Shown: piece by piece, positions 27,045-34,625 of the stretch | Layout: each line of letters starts with the position of its first letter | Numbering within the stretch: position 1 is the stretch's first letter | Position numbers and translations under genes: made by a program | Source of the DNA: Alphaproteobacteria bacterium MedPE-SWcel | GTDB taxonomy: Bacteria; Pseudomonadota; Alphaproteobacteria; Rhodobacterales; Rhodobacteraceae | DNA length: 64,000 nt | Assembly: GCA_001874255.1 (NCBI GenBank) | Contig: MPDC01000024.1 | Span: 1-64,000, forward strand | Direction: 5' to 3' | Notes under the pieces: generated by a model | Seen by the model: the letters and a program-made list of their open reading frames with translations, nothing else | Told to the model about the DNA's origin: nothing | Databases searched by the model: none

Positions 27045-27686
27045 ATGCATGTGGTGGTGACAGGCAGCAGCCGCGGCATTGGCCGCGAGCTGAAGACACG
27101 GCTGGCGGCCCGCGGTGACCGGGTGACGGGAACCTCGCGGGATCATTCCTCGGGCACCCGGCTGGATGTGAGCGATCCGGGACAGCAGGCGCGTTTTGCC
27201 GCCCAGATCAAGGGCGACGCGGTTGACCTTCTGATCTGCAACGCCGGGGTCTATCTGGATAAATCCATGGGGCTCGAGGAATATTCGGCCGAGGTCTGGG
27301 CCAAGACCCTGACGGTGAATGTCTCTGGCGTCTTTTTGACGGTGCAGGCGATGTTGCCGAACCTGCGCCTGTCCGCGGCGCCCAAGATCGCCATCATTTC
27401 CTCGCAGATGGCCAGCCATGCGCGGGCGCCGGGCGGGTCCTATGCCTATCGCGCCTCGAAGGCGGCGGTGCTCAACCTCGGGCGCAATCTGGCCACCGAT
27501 CTGCAGTCCGAGGAGATTGCGGTCGGCATCTACCATCCGGGCTGGGTGCGCACCGATATGGGCGGGGATGCGGGCGAGATTTCGGTCGAAGAAAGCGCCG
27601 TGGGGCTGATGCAGGAATTCGACAATCTGTCGATGCAGACGACCGGGTGTTTTCACAGCTGGGACGGACGGCTGCAGGCCTACTGA
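27045..27686 (+). CDS. short-chain dehydrogenase/reductase
   Basis: A 213-residue SDR oxidoreductase. The NAD(P) fingerprint is TGSSRGIG at the N-terminus, CNAGVY follows, the catalytic Ser lies in IISSQMAS, and the Tyr/Lys pair is in YRASK. The ATG has AAGGAGA at good spacing. It belongs to the short 'classical' type similar to C-factor-like SDRs. The substrate cannot be inferred. A strong hairpin closes the unit. Confidence 0.92.
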   Translation: MHVVVTGSSRGIGRELKTRLAARGDRVTGTSRDHSSGTRLDVSDPGQQARFAAQIKGDAVDLLICNAGVYLDKSMGLEEYSAEVWAKTLTVNVSGVFLTVQAMLPNLRLSAAPKIAIISSQMASHARAPGGSYAYRASKAAVLNLGRNLATDLQSEEIAVGIYHPGWVRTDMGGDAGEISVEESAVGLMQEFDNLSMQTTGCFHSWDGRLQAY

Positions 27687-27768
27687 GGTCTGCGCGCAAC
27701 GCACGTCTGTCGCCCGGTGCCCTGGCAATCTCTGCGGATAGCCGCCGGAATCTGCACGGATCAAACAA

Positions 27769-27798
27769 CAAAAGCCGGGCGATTTGCCCGGCTTTTGT
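27769..27798. terminator. bidirectional terminator
   Basis: A 12-bp stem CAAAAGCCGGGC / GCCCGGCTTTTG with loop GATTT. It has T-rich tails in both directions and separates the convergent SDR and protease-like genes. Confidence 0.85.
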
Positions 27799-27824
27799 CA
27801 TGTCAGCATCGGCCGCTGCGCGGG

Positions 27825-29618
27825 TTACTCCCAGCAGCTGACCAAAGTGGTGAGCCCGGTTGCCTCTTTCTGCAGAACCGACATCGGCAATTCACCAGAG
27901 GTGGCGGCCTCGGTCGAGGGCAGGCCGACACCGGCCTTCTCCAGCGCCATGCGGATCAATTCTCCCTTCAGCGCGAACCTTACGCCGTCGGGCAGGACAG
28001 GCCCCGAGGCGGGCTGCGGCAGCAGCATGCCATGCACGGTGCCCTGCTTGTCCAGAAGCGGCCCGCCCGCATCTCCGGGCTGCGCCATGAGGTCCAGCCG
28101 CGCGAGATGGGCCTCGCCCTGCAACCCTTTCAGGTCATCGAGGCTGCCCCAGGTCAGGCTCGGTGCGCCGAGAACGCCGCCATAGGAATAGCCCGACACG
28201 GCCAGGGCGCTGCGCAGACGCGGGGCACTGGCCGCCAGCGGCGCCGTGGCCATGGGCGAGAGGGCGACGGAGGGTTTCAATACCGCAATCCCGGCCGCCT
28301 CGTCAGAGAGCATCACCTCGGCCGTCACATCGCGGTCGATCGTCACCCGCCCGCAGCCCGTCACCGCATCGGCGGTTGTCACGACCACCCCGTCGCTGGT
28401 GACGAAAAAGCCCGAACGCGACAGGCGCGGTTTGCGGATCTCAAGCCCCGAAACCAGATCGATGGATTGGGTCTCGTCGCCTCCGGCGGCGGGGTCCAGC
28501 ACCCCGTCCAGGCGGGAAAAACTCGCCTGCATGGCGGCCAGCACCCGGGTGCGGCGCCCCTCGTCACCGGCGGGCCAGATCAGGCTGAACCCCTTGATTT
28601 CGCCATTGGCGAGACGCGCTTCGGTATAGGAGACGATCCGGCCGTTGCGACCTTCGAGGGTGAACTGGTCCCCTGACCGGGCGCGCGGGCCGTCGAGGGG
28701 CACGATCTCCAGCGTCTGCATGATGTCATAGAGACCATAGAGCGTCCGGCGGTCGCCGGGCTGCGAGATCAGCAGCACCTGCACGCCGAGGTCTCCGATG
28801 GGGTCGAAATGCGCGAAGGGCGGCTCGTAGCGGCTGAAGGAGACCTCCCTCAGCGGCAGATCGATGCTGATGCCCGCGCGCGTGTCGGTATAGGGCGCCA
28901 TGCCGGCCGAAATCAGCGGTGCGTTATATTCGTCCATCAGGGCCTGACGCTGGAGCGTCGTCAGGACGCCGGTCGGTTCATAGCCGCGCGCGCTCTGCCA
29001 GTCGGCCATGGAGCCGCGGGTGCCGCGACCAAAGGCGCCGTCGATGGCGGAGGTATAAAAGCCGGCGGCCTTCAGGGCCACTTGCAGATCCATGCGCTCT
29101 GGTCGGGACAGGGATTGCTCGCTGCGGCGGGCCTGGGCCGGGGTTTCATCGGGAAGGGTGGGAACGGGAGTGGCCTCGGCTGTTTGCGTCGCGGCGTCTG
29201 CCTGCTGTGGTACGGGCTGTTGCGGCACGGGTTGTTGCGGTACGGGCGAGGTCGCGGGGGCTGCGGCCTCGGGTCCGACCGGGTAGAACCGGGTGTTCAG
29301 GTTGCTCGAGAAGGTGATGAAGCTGTCGCGCGGGATCTGACCTTCGGCGCGGTAGACGCGCAGCACCTGTTCCGCGTCGGCGCGGGCGTAGGGGCCGATG
29401 ACGATGCCGTACCAGCCGCCCCCCAGGGCATAGCCCGCAACATCGGGGAGCCGGGCGGACAGGGCGCGGGCTTCGTCCTGCGCCTCGAGCAGAGAGGGGC
29501 GTGCCGCGACCTGGATCCAGACACCGGCAGCATCGGATTGTTGTGCCTGGGGCTGGCCCGGCAGCATCGCGAATAGAACAGTCAATGCCAGAAACACCGA
29601 GGTAAATAGGGTCTTCAT
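27825..29618 (-). CDS. secreted trypsin-like pseudoprotease with peptidoglycan-binding-like region
   Basis: A 597-residue exported protein. The signal peptide runs to about PQAQQ (residues 1-26). A SPOR-like segment follows (WIQVAARPSLLEAQDEA, YGIVIGPYA), then a Pro/Gln linker with PVPQQ repeated three times (about residues 125-139), a peptidoglycan-binding-like unit (AIDGAFGRGTRGSM), and a C-terminal chymotrypsin-fold part. In that part the histidine motif reads VVTTADAV (His replaced by Asp) and the serine motif reads GDAGGP (Ser replaced by Ala), so proteolysis by the usual triad is not expected. A scaffold or regulatory role in the cell envelope is inferred. Confidence 0.8.
   Translation of the reverse strand: MKTLFTSVFLALTVLFAMLPGQPQAQQSDAAGVWIQVAARPSLLEAQDEARALSARLPDVAGYALGGGWYGIVIGPYARADAEQVLRVYRAEGQIPRDSFITFSSNLNTRFYPVGPEAAAPATSPVPQQPVPQQPVPQQADAATQTAEATPVPTLPDETPAQARRSEQSLSRPERMDLQVALKAAGFYTSAIDGAFGRGTRGSMADWQSARGYEPTGVLTTLQRQALMDEYNAPLISAGMAPYTDTRAGISIDLPLREVSFSRYEPPFAHFDPIGDLGVQVLLISQPGDRRTLYGLYDIMQTLEIVPLDGPRARSGDQFTLEGRNGRIVSYTEARLANGEIKGFSLIWPAGDEGRRTRVLAAMQASFSRLDGVLDPAAGGDETQSIDLVSGLEIRKPRLSRSGFFVTSDGVVVTTADAVTGCGRVTIDRDVTAEVMLSDEAAGIAVLKPSVALSPMATAPLAASAPRLRSALAVSGYSYGGVLGAPSLTWGSLDDLKGLQGEAHLARLDLMAQPGDAGGPLLDKQGTVHGMLLPQPASGPVLPDGVRFALKGELIRMALEKAGVGLPSTEAATSGELPMSVLQKEATGLTTLVSCWE
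29202..29246 (-). repeat. 15-bp coding repeat, 3 copies
   Basis: Three adjoining 15-base units, each like TTGTTGCGGTACGGG on the plus strand, encode PVPQQ three times in the linker of the pseudoprotease. Confidence 0.8.
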
Positions 29619-29772
29619 TGCGAAACCTCTGTACGAAGAAACGGATTTTGTTCACGGCGCAGATAACCACTCTGTGACCGCAAAGGGAACGGTGCTGACC
29701 TGCACAATGGCGTGTGCGGTGTAAATGCTTCTTTTCCCGTCGGGGCGGGTTCGGTCATCCTGCGTGTCGCTT

Positions 29773-29820
29773 GGGTCACGGGGGCGTTGGCCCCGGTCGG
29801 GTCACGGGGGCGTTGACCCC
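29773..29820. repeat. 26-bp direct repeat upstream of glyQ
   Basis: GGGTCACGGGGGCGTTG(G/A)CCCC occurs twice with a period of 26 bases, about 100 bases before the glyQ start. The gap between the pseudoprotease and glyQ (305 bases) contains no recognisable gene. Confidence 0.75.
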
Positions 29821-29923
29821 GCCGGGGGGCTTGCATAGGAAGGCGGTCGTATATTCTACCGCCCGAACCGGCCGACCATGGCCGGGGCAGGCGGGTGATC
29901 CGTGGCTCCCGAAGGGATTTGAG

Positions 29924-30859
29924 ATGACCGAGACCACCGCCCCGCGTTCGTTCCAGGAGATCATCCTGCGTTTGCAGACCTATTGGTCCGCCAAGGGCTG
30001 CGCCGTGCTGCAACCCTACGATATGGAAGTGGGCGCCGGGACCTTCCATCCCGCAACCACCCTCAGGTCGCTGGGGACGCGGGCCTGGTCTGCCGCCTAT
30101 GTCCAGCCGTCGCGCCGCCCCACCGACGGGCGATACGGCGAGAACCCCAACCGGCTGCAGCACTACTATCAGTTCCAGGTGGTGATCAAACCAAGCCCAC
30201 CGGACCTGCAGGCGCTGTATCTAGGATCGCTGCAGGCGATTGGCGTGGATATGGAGCTGCACGACATCCGCTTTGTCGAAGATGACTGGGAAAGCCCGAC
30301 CTTGGGGGCCTGGGGGCTGGGCTGGGAGGTCTGGTGCGACGGGATGGAAGTCAGTCAGTTCACCTATTTCCAGCAGGTCGGCGGCCACGATTGCCACCCG
30401 GTTTCGGGCGAGCTGACCTATGGTCTGGAGCGTCTGGCAATGTATGTGCTGGGGGTCGATCACGTGATGGACATGCCGTTCAACGATCCGCAGTCGCCCA
30501 GCCCGCTGACCTATGGCGACATCTTTCGCCAGACCGAAGAGGAATACGCGCGCTGGAATTTCGATGTGGCCAATACGGAGGTGCTGCTGCGTCATTTCGA
30601 GGAAGCCGAGGCCGAATGCGCCGCGATCCTCGCGCAGGAGCCGCTGGACCCAAAGACCGGCAAGCGCATCATCATGGCGCATCCCGCCTATGATCAGTGC
30701 ATCAAGGCCAGCCACATCTTCAACCTGCTGGATGCACGCGGGGTGATTTCCGTCACCGAGCGACAGGCCTATATCGGTCGGGTGCGGGCGCTGGCCAGGC
30801 AATGCGCCGATGCCTTTGTGCTGACGGATGCAGGTGGCCACGTGGCGGAGCCCGTCTGA
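29924..30859 (+). CDS. glyQ: glycine--tRNA ligase alpha subunit
   Basis: Catalytic subunit of the bacterial alpha2-beta2 glycyl-tRNA synthetase. It starts [20 protein letters not shown] and has [19 protein letters not shown], class II motif 2-like [20 protein letters not shown] (key part [15 protein letters not shown]), and [13 protein letters not shown]. At 311 residues the length is usual. The ATG was chosen for its match to the family; the frame is open 70 codons further upstream, across a repeat. glyS lies 1.4 kb downstream with two other genes and a micro-ORF between. Confidence 0.97.
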   Translation: MTETTAPRSFQEIILRLQTYWSAKGCAVLQPYDMEVGAGTFHPATTLRSLGTRAWSAAYVQPSRRPTDGRYGENPNRLQHYYQFQVVIKPSPPDLQALYLGSLQAIGVDMELHDIRFVEDDWESPTLGAWGLGWEVWCDGMEVSQFTYFQQVGGHDCHPVSGELTYGLERLAMYVLGVDHVMDMPFNDPQSPSPLTYGDIFRQTEEEYARWNFDVANTEVLLRHFEEAEAECAAILAQEPLDPKTGKRIIMAHPAYDQCIKASHIFNLLDARGVISVTERQAYIGRVRALARQCADAFVLTDAGGHVAEPV

Positions 30860-30925
30860 ACGCGGGAACGGCAGAGCCCGCCTGAACGCGGGAACGGCAG
30901 CGCCCGCCGGATCGCGGGAACGGGC
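30848..30925. repeat. 26-bp tandem repeat, 3 copies, overlapping the glyQ stop
   Basis: Units of the form GAGCCCG(T/C)CTGAACGCGGGA-ACGGCA repeat three times. The first contains the last codons and stop of glyQ; the third is less well conserved. The array ends about 25 bases before the FkbM gene. Confidence 0.85.
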
Positions 30926-30950
30926 AGGCTATAGGAAACGGAACCGGGCC

Positions 30951-31649
30951 ATGGACGAAGATGACCACAGCGCAGAAGCCACCGTTACGCGGTTGCGCAA
31001 TCGCCTGAAGCGGGTGCGCGGGCGGCTGGAAAAGGAAACCCGGCAGGCGGAGTCTGTCGGCTTCCTGCAGGGGGTTGTCGCCACTCTGCGTCCCGGTGAT
31101 CTGGTGGTGGATTGTGGCGCCAACGTGGGCCGTGTGACGGTGCTTCTGGCCGAAAGCGGCGCCGATGTGGTCGCCTTTGAACCGGACCCCTGGGCCTTTG
31201 AACGCCTGGTCGAGGCCACCGCGCATCTTGACAATGTGACCCGCGTCAATGCAGCCGTCGGCGCAGAGGCTGCGACGCTCATGCTCTATCGTACGGCCCG
31301 TTTCGAGCAGGATCCGGCCAGGCAATCCGAGAGCAGCTCGATCATGCAGGACGCCCGCACGGTCGATGCCACAGGTGACGGCATCGCCGTCGAGGTTGTC
31401 GACTTTCCCGCCTGGCTGCAGGCGCGGCTGGACGAGGGGCGACGCATCGGGCTGGTGAAAATGGATATTGAAGGGGCGGAGCTGGAGCTGATGGAGGTCC
31501 TGCTGGACCGGCGCATCCCGGACCGGACCGGCCCGTTTCTGGTGGAAACCCACCCAGGTCTTTTTCCGGGGAAACGGTCCCGGTTTGAGGCCCTGGCACA
31601 GCGTGCGGCGGAGTATCCGGCCAAGCGCGTCAATCTGGACTGGATCTGA
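30951..31649 (+). CDS. FkbM family methyltransferase
   Basis: A 232-residue S-adenosylmethionine-dependent methyltransferase of the FkbM type, often acting on sugars or secondary metabolites. The SAM-binding motif I is LVVDCGANVGRVTVLLAE (about residues 51-68), with AFEPDPWAFERL as the acidic loop after strand 2, and LVKMDIEGAELELM corresponds to the later conserved motif. The first 40 residues are a charged, probably coiled helix. It is placed between glyQ and DUF6446; the link to tRNA charging is only positional. Confidence 0.9.
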   Translation: MDEDDHSAEATVTRLRNRLKRVRGRLEKETRQAESVGFLQGVVATLRPGDLVVDCGANVGRVTVLLAESGADVVAFEPDPWAFERLVEATAHLDNVTRVNAAVGAEAATLMLYRTARFEQDPARQSESSSIMQDARTVDATGDGIAVEVVDFPAWLQARLDEGRRIGLVKMDIEGAELELMEVLLDRRIPDRTGPFLVETHPGLFPGKRSRFEALAQRAAEYPAKRVNLDWI

Positions 31650-31651
31650 AC

Positions 31652-32182
31652 ATGACCGGAAAAATCCTCTCCGTCATCCTCGTGCTGTCGGGCCTCCTGG
31701 CCGGTGTCGCGATGTATTACCTGCAAGTCTATGGCTATTATGACGAGGTAGAGGCCAGACCCGGACAGGATGTGGTGCTGCTGCCGATCGGCGCAGATCT
31801 GCCCGAGCCGATCCCCTATGGCGACTTTCAGGCGATTGACGCAGGCAGTTCGCCGATCCGCTACCGGGCCTGTTTCACCACGCAGCTCACCCCGGCCGCA
31901 GCGGCCCGGCTCTATCAGGTGTCCGACGCGCGCGACCCGCGCAACGCGCCCGGCTGGTTCGGGTGTTTTGATGCGACCGCGATCGGCGAAGCGCTGCGCG
32001 CCGGGCGGGCCACCGCCTTCATCTCGGAAAAGAACATCGACTTTGGCGTCGACCGGATCGTCGCCATCACCGAGGACGGCCATGGCTATGTCTGGCACGA
32101 ATTGAACAATTGCGGCGAAAAGGCCTATGACGGAACTGTCGTCGGCGAGGATTGTCCGCAACGCCCGGAGGTCAGTCAATGA
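31652..32182 (+). CDS. DUF6446 family protein
   Basis: A 176-residue protein with one N-terminal membrane helix (ILSVILVLSGLLAGVAMYYL) and an exported domain with four Cys residues (RACFTT, GWFGCFD, NNCGEK, EDCPQ), probably forming disulfides in the periplasm. A gene of this family stands before glyS in many Rhodobacterales. It starts two bases after the FkbM stop and its own stop overlaps the following micro-ORF (ATGA). The function is unknown. Confidence 0.85.
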   Translation: MTGKILSVILVLSGLLAGVAMYYLQVYGYYDEVEARPGQDVVLLPIGADLPEPIPYGDFQAIDAGSSPIRYRACFTTQLTPAAAARLYQVSDARDPRNAPGWFGCFDATAIGEALRAGRATAFISEKNIDFGVDRIVAITEDGHGYVWHELNNCGEKAYDGTVVGEDCPQRPEVSQ

Positions 32183-32292
32183 TCTCTGCCCTGTCTTCCG
32201 CCGCTCTGCGGCTGATCCGAACTCTCGCCGCTCTGCGGCTGGCCCGAACTCTGGCCGCACTGCGGCGCACCCGAACCCTTGAGGACATCTGA
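32179..32292 (+). CDS. coupled micro-ORF made of 9-residue repeats
   Basis: A 37-residue open frame fitted exactly between its neighbours: its ATG overlaps the stop of the DUF6446 gene (ATGA) and its TGA shares one base with the glyS start (TGATG). After MISALSS it consists of AALRLIRTL, AALRLARTL and AALRRTRTL, then EDI. The repeats would form a basic amphipathic helix. It may be a real micro-protein, or a read-through device that keeps ribosomes moving into glyS. No Shine-Dalgarno site stands before its start other than coupling. Confidence 0.45.
   Translation: MISALSSAALRLIRTLAALRLARTLAALRRTRTLEDI
32200..32280 (+). repeat. 27-bp tandem repeat, 3 copies
   Basis: Three directly adjoining 27-base units starting GCCGC(T/A)CTGCGGC, each encoding one 9-residue unit of the micro-ORF before glyS. 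The period is a multiple of three, so copy-number change would keep the frame. Confidence 0.88.
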
Positions 32293-34463
32293 TGGCTGAT
32301 CTTCTGATCGAACTTTTCTCCGAGGAAATCCCGGCCCGCATGCAGGCGCGTGCAGCCGCGGATCTGAAGACGCGGATGACCAACGGTCTGGTCGACGCCG
32401 GCCTGACCTACGCCGGCGCCCATGCCCTGTCGACGCCGCGCCGCCTGACGCTGGCCATCGAAGGTCTGCTGGATCACTCGCCCACCGTGCGCGAGGAGCG
32501 CAAGGGCCCGAAGGTCGGCGCGCCGGACAAGGCCATCGAGGGGTTCCTGCGCGGCGCGGGCCTGAGCCGGGACCAGCTGGAAGAGCGCGACACCCCCAAG
32601 GGGGCCGTCTATTTCGCGCAGATCGAAAAACCGGGTCGCCCGGCGGCCGAGATCATCGCCGAGGTGCTGGAAGACCTCATTCGCAATTTCCCCTGGCCGA
32701 AATCAATGCGCTGGGGGGCGGGCGCCCTGCGCTGGGTGCGGCCCCTGCAGTCGATCCTCTGTGTGATCACGCGGGAGGATGGCAGCGAGGTGGTGCCGCT
32801 GGATATCGACGGCATCGAGGCAGGCGACAGCACTGCGGGCCACCGGTTCATGGCGCCGGGGCGGTTCACGGTCACCGACTTCGAGGACTACGCCGCCAAG
32901 CTGAAACGCGCCTTTGTGGTGCTGGACCCCGCCGAGCGCGAGGCCGCGATCTGGCAGGAGGCGACCAACCAGGCCTTTGCCTCGGGTCTTGAGGTCGTGG
33001 AGGACAAGGGGCTTCTGGCAGAGGTCGCCGGTCTGGTGGAATGGCCGGTGGTGCTGATGGGGTCCATCGATGAGGCGTTCCTCGGCCTGCCGCCAGAAGT
33101 GCTGCAGACCTCGATGAAGGAACATCAGAAGTTCTTTTCGGTGAGGAACCCGCGCTCCGGGCGGATTGAAAAGTTCATCACCGTCGCCAATCGCGAAACC
33201 GCCGACAATGGGGCCACCATTCTGGCGGGCAACCAGAAGGTGCTGTCGGCGCGTCTGGCGGATGCGAAGTTCTTCTGGGAGAATGATCTGCGTCTCGTGA
33301 AATCCGAGGCGGGCATGGAAGGCTGGTTGGCGAGCCTCGGCAATGTGACCTTCCACAACAAGCTGGGCACGCAGGCGGCGCGGATCGACCGGATCGCGGC
33401 GCTGGCCCGCGAGATCGCGCCCATGGTCGCGGCGGATGCGGGTCTGGCAGCGCAGGCGGCCCGGGTTGCCAAGGCGGATCTGTCGTCGGAAATGGTCTAT
33501 GAGTTCCCGGAGCTGCAGGGGCTGATGGGGCGCTACTACGCCGAGGCTGCGGGCCTGCCACAGGCGGTCGCAAACGCCTGCGAGCAGCATTATTCGCCGC
33601 TCGGCCCGTCGGATGATGTGCCGGTGGAGCCGGTGTCCGTGGCGGTGGCCCTGGCCGACAAGATCGACACGCTGACCGGGTTCTGGGCGATTGACGAAAA
33701 GCCCACGGGGTCAAAAGACCCCTACGCCCTGCGCCGCGCCGCGTTGGGCGTGATCCGGTTGGTGCTGGAGAATGATGTGCGGTTTGATTTGAGCAGGGTG
33801 CTGCTGTCTGGATTCGGACCGCAGCCTTCTGAGCGGTTGGCGCAGTCTGCCAAAGGGGCAAAAGGTGACGCCAAATTTAAAGCTGCGATACGCCTTGAAG
33901 AAACATCACTGGAGTACGATGAAAAACAGGCTGTCAATTTTGACCTCCTCTTTTTCTTCCATGACCGGCTCAAGGTGTTCCTGCGGGATCAGGGCATTCG
34001 CCATGATGTGATCGATGCCTGTATCGCGATGGAGGGCAGTGACGACCTGACCCTGTTGGTGAAACGGGCGCGGGCGTTGCAGGATTTCATGACGTCGGAG
34101 GATGGCGAAAACCTGCTGCAGGGCTTCAAACGGGCCAACAACATCCTGTCGCAGGCCGAGGAAAAGGATGGTGTCGAATATTCCTACGGGGCGGACAGGA
34201 AGTTCATCGAGGATCCGGCGGAATTGAGCCTGTTCGAGGCGCTTGCAGCGGGCGGGGGGGCGATCTCTTCGGCCATCGAGGCCGAAGATTTCGCGGCCGC
34301 AATGAGCGGCATGGCGGCGCTGCGGGGACCTGTCGATGCATTCTTCGACGCGGTGCAGGTCAATTCCGACAACGAGGTGGTGCGGCGGAACCGTTTGAAT
34401 TTGTTGAGTCAGATCCGGAAAGTCTGTGGTCAGGTGGCGGATCTGGGCCGGATCGAGGGCTGA
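32292..34463 (+). CDS. glyS: glycine--tRNA ligase beta subunit
   Basis: The large subunit, needed for tRNA recognition by the alpha2-beta2 synthetase. It begins MADLLIELFSEEIPARMQ, a hallmark, and contains FPKSMRWG-type (FPWPKSMRWG), EHQKFFSVR, VSDMVYEFPELQG-type (SSEMVYEFPELQGLMGRYY) and a C-terminal anticodon-binding HD-like domain. The 723-residue length is normal for alphaproteobacteria. Translation is coupled to the preceding micro-ORF (TGATG). A good terminator follows. Confidence 0.97.
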   Translation: MADLLIELFSEEIPARMQARAAADLKTRMTNGLVDAGLTYAGAHALSTPRRLTLAIEGLLDHSPTVREERKGPKVGAPDKAIEGFLRGAGLSRDQLEERDTPKGAVYFAQIEKPGRPAAEIIAEVLEDLIRNFPWPKSMRWGAGALRWVRPLQSILCVITREDGSEVVPLDIDGIEAGDSTAGHRFMAPGRFTVTDFEDYAAKLKRAFVVLDPAEREAAIWQEATNQAFASGLEVVEDKGLLAEVAGLVEWPVVLMGSIDEAFLGLPPEVLQTSMKEHQKFFSVRNPRSGRIEKFITVANRETADNGATILAGNQKVLSARLADAKFFWENDLRLVKSEAGMEGWLASLGNVTFHNKLGTQAARIDRIAALAREIAPMVAADAGLAAQAARVAKADLSSEMVYEFPELQGLMGRYYAEAAGLPQAVANACEQHYSPLGPSDDVPVEPVSVAVALADKIDTLTGFWAIDEKPTGSKDPYALRRAALGVIRLVLENDVRFDLSRVLLSGFGPQPSERLAQSAKGAKGDAKFKAAIRLEETSLEYDEKQAVNFDLLFFFHDRLKVFLRDQGIRHDVIDACIAMEGSDDLTLLVKRARALQDFMTSEDGENLLQGFKRANNILSQAEEKDGVEYSYGADRKFIEDPAELSLFEALAAGGGAISSAIEAEDFAAAMSGMAALRGPVDAFFDAVQVNSDNEVVRRNRLNLLSQIRKVCGQVADLGRIEG

Positions 34464-34493
34464 TTTCCGCGTCTGCGGCGCCGGTGACGCGAG

Positions 34494-34522
34494 GCCTCCG
34501 CCATGGCTGGCGGGGGCTTTTT
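34494..34522 (+). terminator. intrinsic terminator after glyS
   Basis: Stem GCCTCCGCCA / TGGCGGGGGC (with G-T pairs), loop TGGC, then TTTTT. Confidence 0.75.
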
Positions 34523-34625
34523 GTATGGCCGCGTGGCATCATGGCCCTTGCGGGGGCGCTTGCCATGCTTATGCTCAGGGCGATCACGATATGCTGCATC
34601 GCAGAAATGAACGGGGACCGAGGGT

